Under the pieces are notes generated by a model. It saw only the letters and a list, made by a program, of their open reading frames with translations, had not been told where the DNA came from and ran no database searches. This document shows positions 36,027-46,161 of a DNA stretch of 64,000 nt, in pieces (positions within the stretch are counted from its first letter, which is position 1; each line of letters starts with the position of its first letter). Where the stretch lies: contig CAKJVC010000071.1 in the NCBI GenBank assembly GCA_918026815.1, positions 55,380-119,379 of the forward strand, read 5' to 3'. The stretch comes from Chalara sp. BL73. Taxonomy: Eukaryota; Ascomycota; Leotiomycetes; Helotiales. A program made the position numbers and the translations under genes.

Positions 36027-36449
36027 GCCATTGTGCTTTATCTTTTCCTTTTACAATATAATCCATAATGAACCGCTGTTGCTGAGGCCAAGGGGAGTAG
36101 GAGGGCAGCGCACAAGTGGAAGGCGCCTGTATTTTCTAGACTTTCTTTGTGTAGCTTAGATTCTCTACGTTATCGCTCTTTATGCTAGCAGTTAGGGCAC
36201 AACGCTAGCACCTGTACATACACCCAGCGCTCTCAGCTTACGCTGAAAGCAGTACCCTACTAGAGGCCCACCCTCTAGCGTCCTTTCTTCGGTTTCGGAG
36301 TTCAGGAGGCCCCGCGGCTTACGCTGCCCCGCCCCCGACAAGACGTAAAATAGATAATAATAATAATAATAATACGCATGAACACATGCGTACTTGCCCT
36401 CAGGTTAAAGTATAGGCAATATCTATGACCCGGGTATTCCGACAATAAG

Positions 36450-37742
36450 AGACTTGACAATTAATCCTTTTCATCGCATGCTTTATGCTTTAGAACAAGT
36501 GGCTAATTCGTTGTTATGATCCCGAATGTTTAAACGCAGCCAGTCAGCTGACATGTTTTCTGGGTAGTAAGGATACTGATGCTTCGCAGGGCTGACGCTT
36601 ATTGTCAAACGGATAAAACAGAAGGTTGTAACTCCATCTATGCGTAACGAGAAACCAACCGTGCCGGGAAAGAATCAAGGTACTTCACCATCAAACGTAA
36701 GTCTTTATATAAACAGGAAACCCCTATGAGTTTTGTATTAACGTGTCCCCGTGTCCCGAGACGCACCCTATCACGAGACGAATCCATAGTTTGGAATCAT
36801 AAATTTTTTCTTTGCTAGTCTACCAAGTTCTTATTGATATATTGCTTTCTTTACAGTAACTATTTCTCTCTAAGGAAACTACTTAGCAATAAAGAAAGAT
36901 TTGTAGTTGGTTATGCTATCAATCGTTTCAATCATGTTGCCGATTACTACTTCGGCTGTTCCCCCCTGTTTTATTACGACTATCAAAGTCTTTTCAGGAT
37001 TCGGAGCACTTTAGAGAAGGTTATATAATAAAACAGTACAACTCCAAATTTTAAAGAAATTTAGAGAAGAAAAGAATACAGTCCGGGAGTTTCGCCGGTG
37101 CGAGGAGAAGGGGCCACATGTTTCGGTGCTTAGTAATGTGCATTAGCCGAGTTACAATATAGTGCCTCAGGATCCCAGGCACCATTTAACACTACACGAG
37201 CGATGAGAAGATATCAGCACGTGATGTATCTTTTGTGCCGCAGAGCAGCACTTTCGAACTGTGGCTTGGTCAATTCTTTAGTCGTAAACTTTGCCTCTGT
37301 ATTTTATTCAGATTTCCTATCTTCTCCGAATATATGGTTCGACGTCTTAATAAAGAGTTATGCTGTAGTCGCGGCGGTCATCGATAAATACCTTTTTGGC
37401 TGGGTCTAGATATTTTTAGATTCACTGATGTTTAAACATACTCTCTCAACAATATCACGTGCACACTTGTTTCCGGTTTTGTCAAGTCTGCATCCTCCTA
37501 TCAAGCTGCACAAAGTTTGATATATTTAACTACTCCTCAATATCCAGCTAGTTGTTACCAAGATAACTTTTTAAAGACTCTCGAATCTTTACATATGCTC
37601 TGTTGCACGTGATCGCTAGTCAGCCTCGCCCTTTTAGCTGAAGCAGCCATCTTCATGCCTTATGATCTATTGACGCATAACGTATCGCTATACTTGTCCT
37701 TTTTGCTCCACTCAGTGCTCTCTGATCAGATAACTTTCTACT
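36450..37742. other. Intergenic, with a short pogo-related fragment
   Basis: 36630-36675 matches the start of the pogo transposase at 46150-46195 (GAGAAACCAACCGTGCCG against GAGAAACCACCCGTGCCG), so it is a leftover of that family. The rest is AT-rich with no gene signature. The final ~250 bp presumably hold the promoter of the NLR gene that follows. Confidence 0.55.
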
Positions 37743-40700
37743 ATGCGTCTATTAAAGCTTGTTGGGCCTGGCGACTTCAGCCTGGTCCAAGTTCCTACCC
37801 ACAATGACCTCCCCTATACTATACTCTCGCACACTTGGACACCTGGCCAAGAGGTCACCTATCAAGAACTCATCAGTGGCAGCGGCAAAAGTAAGACCGG
37901 TTATGAAAAGATCAAGTTTTGTGGAGAGCAGGCTACCAAAGATGGCTACTTGTACTTCTGGGTAGACACATGTTGCATTGATAAAACAAATCCTGCCGAG
38001 CTTTCAACGGCGATTAACTCTATGTTTCGCTGGTATCGAAATGCGAAGAAATGCTATGTATATCTTGCAGATGTATCTATACTGGGTAATGAAGTAGATA
38101 CTCAGGCCAACCAGAGCACATGGGAAGAGGCTTTTCGGAGAAGCAGATGGTTTACTAGAGGCTGGACACTTCAAGAACTTGTTGCTCCAGCAGTAGTGGA
38201 ATTTTTCTCAAAAGAAGGCAAGAAACTAGGTGATAGAATGTCACTAGAAACGCCTATTCACGAAATTACGGGAATTCGAACCAAAGCCTTGCAAGGAGGT
38301 TCCGTTTCCGATTTCAGTATAGATGAGCGTAAAGAGTGGGCAGCACAACGCCAGACAACAGAAGAAGAAGATTTAGTCTATTGTCTTTTAGGTCTTTGCG
38401 AAGTGTCCATGCCAGCCATCTATGGTGAGGGAAAGGAGGCCGCACTAATGCGGTTCCAAATGACACTAAGGGGATTCGCGAACAGTAGCGAGCAAAGAGA
38501 TTTGAAAGGTATGCTAGATCTAACATGCCCCGATCTATACTAAGTCTTGTTATATAGACAGTAAAACTCCTTTTATTGTGCCATTTGAGAGAAATCCCAA
38601 CTTCACGGGTCGTGAGTTCCAGCTTGCAAAACTTGAAAAGGAACTTTCTAAACAAGGCCAAACTATAAAACTAGCTATTACCGGGCTTGGCGGTGTGGGC
38701 AAAACACAATTGGTACTCGAGCTTGTCTACCGAGTCAGAGACAAGCATAAGAGTTGCTCAATTATCTGGATACCGGCAACGAATATGGAAAGTCTCCACC
38801 AAGCATATCTGGATGTGGCCCAAAAGCTTTGTATACCCGGTTGGGAAGACAAGAAGGCGGATGTAAAACGGCTTGTGCAGGAGTACTTGAGCAAAGAAAG
38901 CACCAGGCAGTGGCTTCTTGTGTTTGACAACGCTGACGACATTAACATGTGGACTAGTCAGTCTGGTCGTTTGATCGATTACTTGCCAAAAAGTGAGCAC
39001 GGATGTGTCGTGTTCACGACACGGGATCGCAAGACAGCCGTCAAGCTCGCAAAGAATAATATCGTTGAAGTACTCGAGATGGAAGAAACTGTGGCTACAC
39101 AATTACTGCAAAAGTGTTTAGTGAATCCAGACCTGATCAAAAATCGACCGGATACGGAGGCTTTACTTACAGAGCTTACTTACCTTCCATTGGCTATTGT
39201 TCAGGCAGTGGCATATATCAACGAGAATGGGATAGCCCTTTCTGACTATCTATCCCTCCTGGCAGAGCAAGAAGAAGACGTGATCGATCTGCTTAGCGAA
39301 GAATTTGAGGATGACGGGAGATATCACAATATAAACAATCCAGTAGCTACTACGTGGCTAATCTCGTTTGAGCAAATCCGGCAGCGCGATCTTCTTGCGG
39401 CTGACTATCTGTCATTCATGGCCTGTATAGACTCAAAGGATATCCCACAGTCTCTACTTCCCGCAGGCCTATCTAGGAAGAAGGAAATCGATGCAATTGG
39501 AACTCTCGATGCATACTCTTTTATTACCAAGCGTTCGGCAGATCAAGCTCTTGATCTTCATCGGCTAGTACATCTCGCAACACGGAGCTGGCTTCGAAAG
39601 CAAGAGCTAATTACTCAATGGACCGAAAAGGCTATTACGCGATTAGAAGAAGTCTTCCCGGACGATGACCACCAAAACCGAAGTATATGGAGGATATATC
39701 TTCCGCACGTACAATCTGTGCTAAAATCTGATGTTTGTAAAGATCTGGAGAGTAGAGGTAAACTAGCATGGAGATTTGGGACGTGTCTTTTACAGGATGG
39801 ACGGTATAATGAGGCCGAAAAGCAGTTTGTCGAGGCCTACAAGACAGACAAGAGGGTGCTAGGCCAGGAGCATCCCGATACGCTCACGAGCATGAATAAA
39901 TTGGCCTCGACGTACTGGAACCAGGGCCGCTGGAAGGAGGCCGAGGACTTGGGGGTGCTGGTGGTGGAGACGAGGAAGCGGGTGCTGGGCCAGGAGCATC
40001 CCAATACACTCACGAGCATGAATAACTTGGCCACGACGTACCGGAACCAAGGCCGTTGGAAAAAGGCCGAAAACTTGGGGGTGCTAGTGATAGAAACGAG
40101 GAAGCGGGTGCTGGGCCAGGAGCATCCCGATACGCTCACGAGCATGAATAACTTGGCCTCGACGTACTGGAACCAGAGCCGCTGGAAAGAGGCCGAAGAC
40201 TTGGAGGTGCTAGTGATGGAGACAAGGAAGCGGGTGCTGGGCCAGGAGCATCCCGATACGCTTACGAGCATAGATAACTTGGCCTCGACGTACCGGAACC
40301 AGGGCCGTTGGAAAGAGGCCGAGGACTTGGGGGTGCTGGTGATGGAGACGATGAAGCGGGTGCTGGGCCAGGAGCATCCCGATACGCTTACGAGCATAGA
40401 TAACTTGGCCTCGACGTACCGGAACCAGGGCCGTTGGAAAGAGGCCGAGGACTTGGGGGTGCTGGTGATGGAGACGATGAAGCGGGTGCTGGGCCAGGAG
40501 CATCCCGATACGCTCACGAGCATGAATAACTTGGCCACGACGTACTGGAACCAGGGCCGCTGGAAAGAGGCCGAGGACTTGGAGGTGCTAGTGATGGAGA
40601 CGAGGAAGCGGATGCTGGGCCAGGAGCATCCCGATACGCTCACGAGCATGGCAAATCTTGCTTGGACCTGGAAAAGTCAAGACCAGCATGATAAGAGTCT

Positions 40701-40806
40701 TGAACTAATAGTTACATGTATCCGTTTGCAGGAGAAAATACTTGGCATAGACCACCCTGATACGGTATCTTCTCTTGCAACATTACGCACATGGCAGGTA
40801 GAGTAA
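37743..40806 (+). CDS. HET/NB-ARC/TPR NLR protein
   Basis: An intact two-exon gene (37743-38508 and 38558-40806; 49-bp intron GTATGC...TATAG) encoding 1,004 residues. The HET domain occupies about residues 1-215 (TILSHTW, YFWVDTCCIDK, MFRWYRNAKKCYVYLADV, WFTRGWTLQELVAP). NB-ARC follows: FTGRE, P-loop GLGGVGKT at about 298-305, Walker B LLVFDNADD at about 374-382, VVFTTRDRK. The C-terminal part has seven TPR units of 42 residues (about 674-967). In fungi this layout senses a non-self cue through the repeats and signals through HET to cell death. The annotated start gives the standard MRLLKL N-terminus. Confidence 0.95.
39811..40692 (+). repeat. Near-identical 126-bp TPR-coding tandem repeats (7 units)
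   Basis: Seven in-frame 126-bp units, each encoding the pattern EAEDLGVLVMET and RVLGQEHPDTLTSM plus a linker. Units 4-6 (about 40189-40566) are almost identical at DNA level, including third codon positions. This points to recent unit duplication or gene conversion. Variation concentrates in a few positions (G/E in DLGVL, R/M in ETRKR, S/T in LASTY, W/R in TYWNQ). The last unit degrades into ANLAWTWKSQ. Confidence 0.9.
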
Positions 40807-40845
40807 GAAATATCTAAATAATATTATTAGTGAAAATATATGTCC

Positions 40846-41029
40846 TGTCACGCTCCTCAATGATGCTCATTGGTTCGCTTACCAGTTCGCCAATGTGGGT
40901 CACGTGATCATGGTTTTACTTATGAGGGATGCCACATCCACAGCTACACCTTTCCTCCTTAGTTTAGTATTCTCGTAATTGAAGCACCTATTCAGCGCCC
41001 TTACAGGCCATAGGATCGTGATCGTGACA
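40846..41029. repeat. Solo LTR, family B, complete
   Basis: A 184-bp element starting TGTCACGCTCC and ending GATCGTGACA, with inverted TGTCACG/CGTGACA ends. It has a perfect 5-bp target duplication TGTCC at 40841-40845 and 41030-41034. Its first ~105 bp match 4590-4477. It lies only 39 bp downstream of the NLR stop codon, so it may supply or disturb that gene's 3' end. Confidence 0.85.
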
Positions 41030-41757
41030 TGTCCATTCCCTCGGACTGCAAATACGCGAGGGCCACTCTGACTCGGTCACGTCTGTAGCTTCTCACCCGA
41101 AAGCAAGCAAACTGTCTCTGGCTCTTGCTCCCGATTACGAGAAAGTAATTCAGATACTGGAATAAGAGTATTGTTAAACAGTATGACATTTATCTGGCAG
41201 GATTTCATTCTTTCACTGTAAAAAAGAGCAAAGCTTTATGCTGTATAAAATTGCAAGAATACGCTCTTTCTTGGAGGGTCCTAGGGAACCATCTCCTTAT
41301 ATACTACTTAATAACCGCCACTTGTCTTCCAGGATTTTCTAAAAAGAAGCTTTAACTTAACTTACTTTTGAGTTACGCAATGTGGCAATCGATGGCCACC
41401 ACATGAGAAGCTCACGTGTTAGTAGCAATAATGCTGTTGAAGGACATTAACGCCTCAGGCTGTAAGGTTGTGACTTTAGGCGAACAACCTAAGTTAGCAG
41501 CTACAGATTCTTATATATAATTTTACCGAGATTACTATAACCACACCGTTGCTGACCAGGATCGTTGATCGCTTGATTGGAGGAGGTACCAGCCTACGTG
41601 GTGATGTCGTATAACATAGCATGCCCCGGCTGCCACAAGAGTGACAATAGCTTTTAATATTGTAATAAACCCTAAATATCCATATCTAATCGTTCTATGA
41701 GTTAAAAGGTGAAAAAAGCTTGACAGTGGTATTGCGAGTCGAAGGGTTTTATTATAG
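41030..41757. other. Intergenic, no gene seen
   Basis: AT-rich spacer between two LTR-like elements. No ORF over 65 codons with any recognisable feature. Confidence 0.45.
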
Positions 41758-41931
41758 TGTCACGTCGCGTGCTCCCAAGCACACGTGATCCATATTAGGC
41801 GAGTTCCCCGAGCTCCTCGTGTATATATAGCCTGCTCTCCTCGAGCTCCCTCTTCCTTCCTTAGCTATAGATTCTCGTATAGTACCACAGCTGCCCTATG
41901 TATCTGTAGATCCACAGCTCGTGCCGTGACA
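41758..41931. repeat. LTR-like or TIR element, family D
   Basis: A 174-bp element starting TGTCACGTCGCG and ending GTGCCGTGACA, with 7-bp inverted ends as in family B but a different interior. It contains GTATATATAGCCTGC, a TATA-like box, and a CT-rich leader-like stretch. The 7-bp flanks ATTATAG and ATTGTAG differ at one base. A 7-bp duplication is long for an LTR, so a small DNA transposon is possible. Confidence 0.55.
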
Positions 41932-42429
41932 ATTGTAGCAGCAGAATCAAATCGAGCTGCTCTTAAATAAAATTGGATAAATATCACCGAAAAGCCCAAT
42001 TAAAAAACCAGCAAAAAAAGCAATAGACTCGGGCCTTTAACAGCGAGTATGTAATAGCTTTTTCGCAGGAGCAAAGCATAAAGAGAATAAGAAGGACATG
42101 GCCGCCTTTTCAAGAAAAGGCCCAAAACGGCTCCCACACCCTAAGCGAAGCTGCCAGCCGCGATGCAAATATTTTGAGCCATGTCCGATAATTCCTGCTA
42201 ATATAGCCTTGGCAAAACCGTAGTATATACCCTGGCAATACGAAAGAATCGCAGTGCGCTATCATCATGAATATCGGGGCGGGTCTGTTGGTGAGAATGC
42301 AAAATTGCAAAGAAAGGAATTCGCGAGGCGAGTTCACCAGGTTCATTCGGTGGTGCTTAGTCAAAATTCATCACTGGTCTGCTGGGTGAGCGGTGGAAAG
42401 GTCTTAGCGAACCCGAGGATCTGCCGGGG
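41932..42429. other. Spacer or lost N-terminus of the HET pseudogene
   Basis: The first ~100-150 codons expected of the following HET gene, including its SYVWG-type motif, should lie here. I cannot find them in any frame. They are either deleted or mutated beyond recognition. Confidence 0.35.
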
Positions 42430-43923
42430 GTGGACAACTTGTTGGGTTCTTTCCGCTGGTACGATGCACTCTGCGTCAACCAGGCTGATATGGCGGAACG
42501 TGCTCAGCAGGTTCAGCTAATGACGGAGATCTACATGAATGCCGCAGATGTCTTCGCTTGGCTTGGGCAGGAAACGAGCGAAAGCCGCTTAGGTATGGAA
42601 TTGCTACAGGAATTCGAAACTATGTGCAACGAACCGGGAAGATCGCTAGCAGAAGCTCAATCATGGATCCGACAATGTGTTCGAGATCCCGAATATGCGG
42701 CCCGCTGGCTTGGGCTGGCTCACATCGTCGAGCGCACGTATTGGAGTCGAGTCTGGATCATTTAAGAAATTACTGTGGCACAGGAAGTCATCATCTAGTG
42801 CGGCGGGGACAGAGGGAGCCTCAGCCGGCTGATGCTGATTACCGAAACTTTGTTGATTAGCTCGCGGGGAGGAGTGATCTCTTATCATGATACCGAGCGC
42901 CAATTTATGGTATCAGCCGCCTACTTTCTAAAAGTCATGCAAACCATCCTTGCATATCGCAGTCCACGGCGGCAAGCTGAGCGGAGCATTTCGCGCCTCA
43001 TTTGGAACGCCTCGCGAAGCCAGTGTTCTGATCAAAGGGACCGAGTGTATGCCATGCTTGGCATAGCAGACCTCTATACCGGTTTGGAGCTGGATGTCGA
43101 CTATACAACATCTACTGCTCAAGTCTACGTTAACCTCGCCAAGTATATCGCCCAAGGATCTCGAAGACTGGACATACTACTCTTCAGCAGCAGAAAGCCC
43201 ACCTCCGACCTTGTCCTACCATCCTGGGTTCCAGATTGGACGACGCTCGTCGAGGAGGATATGGTAATACTCAGGAGAGATGACCTTAACAACACTTTTG
43301 CATGCGGGTCCCGCGAGGCCGTGGTGCGTTTCTCCAGCAACAGTAATGCTCTTGTAATGAAGGCGGCCATAATAGGGAGTGTAAAAGAAGTTCTTCCCGG
43401 TGAAAACTGGGTCGGGCTCACCAGAATCCAGGAAATACTACGCCTCTGGATCTCGTTCGCCACGTCCACGCTTCAAAGCCCTCAAATCTCGAGATCAAAT
43501 GCCCTAGTTCCATCTCCTCCTCGCCGCGTCCTCTACCAAACAATCTTCTACAGTCGATTTGGTGCTGCCAAAACAGAGCAATCATTGCCTTATTACCACT
43601 TTCCTGACGCTCTCTTCACCTTCTCCCCTACCACCCCAGGCATGCAGGGAGTTGACCTCATAGGCATGCTTCGGCATGCAATACATGCTAGTATTGGAAT
43701 ATGCTCGCTCTCTGTTGGAGTCGATGGCAATCAGACGATAGGCCTCTGTTCCCCACAAACAAAACCCGGCGATGTCGTCGCCGTTGCCATGGGCTGTCCA
43801 TTCCCGCTCATGCTTCGTCCGAGAGATGAGGCCTACGAACTCGTTAGCGAGACTTATGTCCATGACTATATGAATGGCGAATATCTGGCTAACTTTCCCG
43901 AGGTCGATGTTGTTTTGGTGTGA
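42430..43923 (+). pseudogene. HET-domain protein, stops of RIP type
   Basis: One continuous frame from the HET core to the end. Motifs: RWYDALCVNQADMAERAQQV (about 42450), NAADVFAWLGQE, IVERTYWSRVWII, then CSDQRDRVYAMLGIAD (about 43030) and LPSWVPDWTT. Only two stops interrupt it: TAA at 42763-42765 right after RVWII, and TAG at about 42796-42798 after AQEVII. Other HET proteins have Gln at the first site (WIIQE), so CAA-to-TAA is likely, and CAG-to-TAG at the second is plausible. Both are C-to-T transitions. The N-terminal part is missing. A dead HET gene, otherwise well preserved. Confidence 0.85.
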
Positions 43924-45004
43924 CTTGATTTCATGGCAAAGCTTGCTAGTCTATTGAGTGTGTGTCTCTTATACATTCAATCCTGCTATATTTTAGTCGA
44001 ATCGAGTAGGTGAGTTCTGCAGCGAGGAGATTGGGAATGGGCGGAACGTTCATCGTAAGTCCCGCCTTCTCCCCAATCAGCTAACTGCAGCGGCAATGTG
44101 CCCTGACCATGACGTGGATGGAACGAGTAGTAAGTTCTTGTAAGCAGACAACCGCAGTGTGTTCATAAATGATATATCTGGACTCCGCGAGGGGACATCG
44201 TCGGCATGAACCAAATGGATGCAGAGGAAGCTTGTGGCTGGGTCTCGGATCTTGCCGGAAAGTTCCCGTTTCCCGACATCCTCCGACCGGCAAAAAAGTG
44301 GCGGCCAACAACATCACTTCCGACTTTTCACTTCTGGCTTTTCACTTCTGCTCTTCACCTCTGGTTTTTCCTTCTGGCTTTTCCCTCAACTGATTTACGC
44401 TCTGCTTGAAACTACGAACCGCTTCGATTCCTAGCCCTGGCCTCCAAGGGGAATCCGCTCTCTTGCAAGATTGCTGACGAATTCAAAGATGACCTTAACG
44501 ATGACATAGGAGCCCGGTATCAGCACGCCAGACTGTCCCCGAAGACCAAAGGCGATACTACCCACGACATATAACAATGGCATAATGAAGATGGCACAAC
44601 GAGGGTGGCACAATAAGGATGGCACAATAAGGATGGCACAATAAGGATGGCACACTAAGGATGGCATATCAAAGAGCGTACGATAACAGCGGGCACGACG
44701 ATGGCAGGCAGCGGCCATTGCAAGGCATTCGGCATACGCGTTGCAGAGCAGGCACGATAAAGGAACATCAAAAGCTGGTTATAACCTCTCGTGTCAAAAA
44801 CCGACGAAGACTAGACATTAAATCTAAGTTACTATACAACAACAGGTCGCAAAGCCAGCCCGCTTGCCTCAGACCTATCGATTCTCTATTACATGTTCCA
44901 ATAGCAATCTTGACCTCTACTACCACATCTGCGCCACTGGAGCTCTCCATGGTTCTGGCACAATCTCGTCTTCCGCAATTAGTGTCCCGCTCATCTGTAC
45001 CAGC
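43924..45004. other. Intergenic with small tandem repeats
   Basis: 44244-44310 is a repeat fragment also found at 48568-48645 (AGTTCCCGTTTCCCGACAT and AATTCCCGTTTCCCAACAT). 44330-44395 has loose repeats of CTTTTCACTTCTGG. 44576-44667 is a 14-bp minisatellite (GGATGGCACAATAA, about six units). No credible gene. Confidence 0.55.
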
Positions 45005-45264
45005 TGTAACGACGCAAGGAATCACGGGCTAGAATAGAGGCATATGGGAGTGCGTACAATAGGCGGATAGTGATTGCCTTATAGGTCTGAAGTGCTAAGG
45101 ATACAAAAACATGAGGAGCAACTGTAGACAATAGGAACAGGCCTTTATATAGGAGACTCCGAGTCTCCTCCGTCTTGGGTCTGAAACCCCTCATACCCTG
45201 ATCATCACCCCTTGCTTCTGTATCATGACCTCCGTGCCGCGCCTTGGGCATACTGATTGTTACA
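45005..45264 (-). repeat. Solo LTR, family C
   Basis: A 260-bp element. In the orientation of 14684-14930 it starts TGTAACAATC and ends CGTCGTTACA, so it lies on the minus strand. It has a perfect 5-bp target duplication CCAGC (45000-45004 and 45265-45269). It shares the TATA-like CTATATAAAGGCCTG and the 3' half almost base for base with the other copy. Confidence 0.88.
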
Positions 45265-45895
45265 CCAGCGAGACTGTCACCTGGTGCTCGCGCCACCCGT
45301 ACTGTGACTCCACCGGCTTGGGTCGTCGTCCATGCTGAGTATTGCTCGTGCGGTTGCTTTTATTTGGTTTGGGCCTTATCGTGGTAAGATGATGAGAGCG
45401 GCAACTTTCGTTGATAGTGTTCAAGGAAGGTGCTGGGCGCCCCTTCATGGTTGCCTAATCAGCCGAATCGCGACAGTTAAAGTCTTGAGCCTGCCAGCCT
45501 TAGGAAAAAAATCTTCCCAGTAAAAGGCACTTCGAGTGCCGCAAAATTTTTAGTTAATAGTTTTAAGCGGCAGCCATTTCATGAGGTCTGTGGCTGTGCA
45601 CACTCGGTTGGTTGTACCCAAGTACCCGCTGCAACTGCCCGCTGTCATCGGTTCTCCCGTCACCCTCCCTTCCTCCTCTCCTCCTGTTCCCACCCTGCCA
45701 GAGTCAGCTGGTTCATGGCAGCCACGATCATGGCGCCGCATCTGGATGCCGCACAGCATCTTTTGATCAGGACATTACTAATGAGAGGGTTTGAAACCAA
45801 GCTAATAGCCTCAGAAGCCTCGTGTAGCGTTCGCGGTCTGCTAACACTCTAGAGACATTTTAAACTCTCGTGTACGGTACTGTAATGAAATCCTC
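45265..45895. other. Intergenic, no gene seen
   Basis: Mixed-composition spacer. Short frames on both strands, none with recognisable features. Confidence 0.4.
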
Positions 45896-45899
45896 GTTT

Positions 45900-46140
45900 C
45901 TATGCACTTTTTCTTAATAAATTTCTTAAGCACTCCCAAGTACTCTTAATAGGGTTAAGGTTAGGCGTGTACAGTGATAGGAACTCTAATACTACGCTGG
46001 AATCGTCACACATCCACCGGATTTTAGGTGAACGATGCCAAGAAGTGTTGTCCGTAACGATGGCGGATCTCCACTCTAGGTATAGACGACAGTAATGTAG
46101 CAACTAGGCAATAAAGTACTGGAACAAATTATTGTCTATT
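45900..46140 (-). pseudogene. Tc1/mariner-type transposase fragment
   Basis: The minus-strand frame contains RSAIVTDNTSWHRSPK (DN around the second catalytic Asp) and SLYTPNLNPIKSTWECLR, a variant of PDLNPIE-x-xW around the third catalytic residue. It lacks the first Asp and the HTH. It lies head-to-head with the pogo transposase, which begins 20-30 bp further right. Confidence 0.75.
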
Positions 46141-46161
46141 GATCCTTAGTAACGTCCGTCC

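Larger units (their letters stand above)
30471..36372 (+). mobile_element. Tad-like non-LTR retrotransposon (LINE), copy 2, near full length
   Basis: A 5.9-kb element with ORF1 and ORF2, a ~325-bp 3' UTR and a 3' tail of (ATA) repeats at 36354-36372. It is bounded by a perfect 15-bp target-site duplication TACGCATGAACACAT (30456-30470 and 36373-36387). The empty site exists at 13.5 kb, so both ends are exact to the base. ORF2 carries endonuclease, RT and RNase H, the Tad-clade layout. It is inactive because of in-frame stops. Confidence 0.9.
30384..36444 (+). repeat. Solo LTR, family A, split by a LINE insertion
   Basis: LTR left part is 30384-30470 (starts TGTTGGAACGCATG); right part is 36373-36444 (ends TATTCCGACA), of which 36373-36387 is duplicated by the LINE. 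Perfect 5-bp flanks ATAAG (30379-30383 and 36445-36449) mark the original LTR insertion. Compared with the uninterrupted relative at 13383-13570, it lacks about 44 bp between two copies of CAACCTC, the signature of a deletion between short direct repeats. Confidence 0.85.

Noticed and set aside
39837..40649. 270-codon minus-strand open frame rich in SGCSWPSTRFLVSITSTPKSS repeats
   Set aside because: It is the antisense shadow of the 126-bp TPR-coding repeats; a period divisible by three keeps any frame open.
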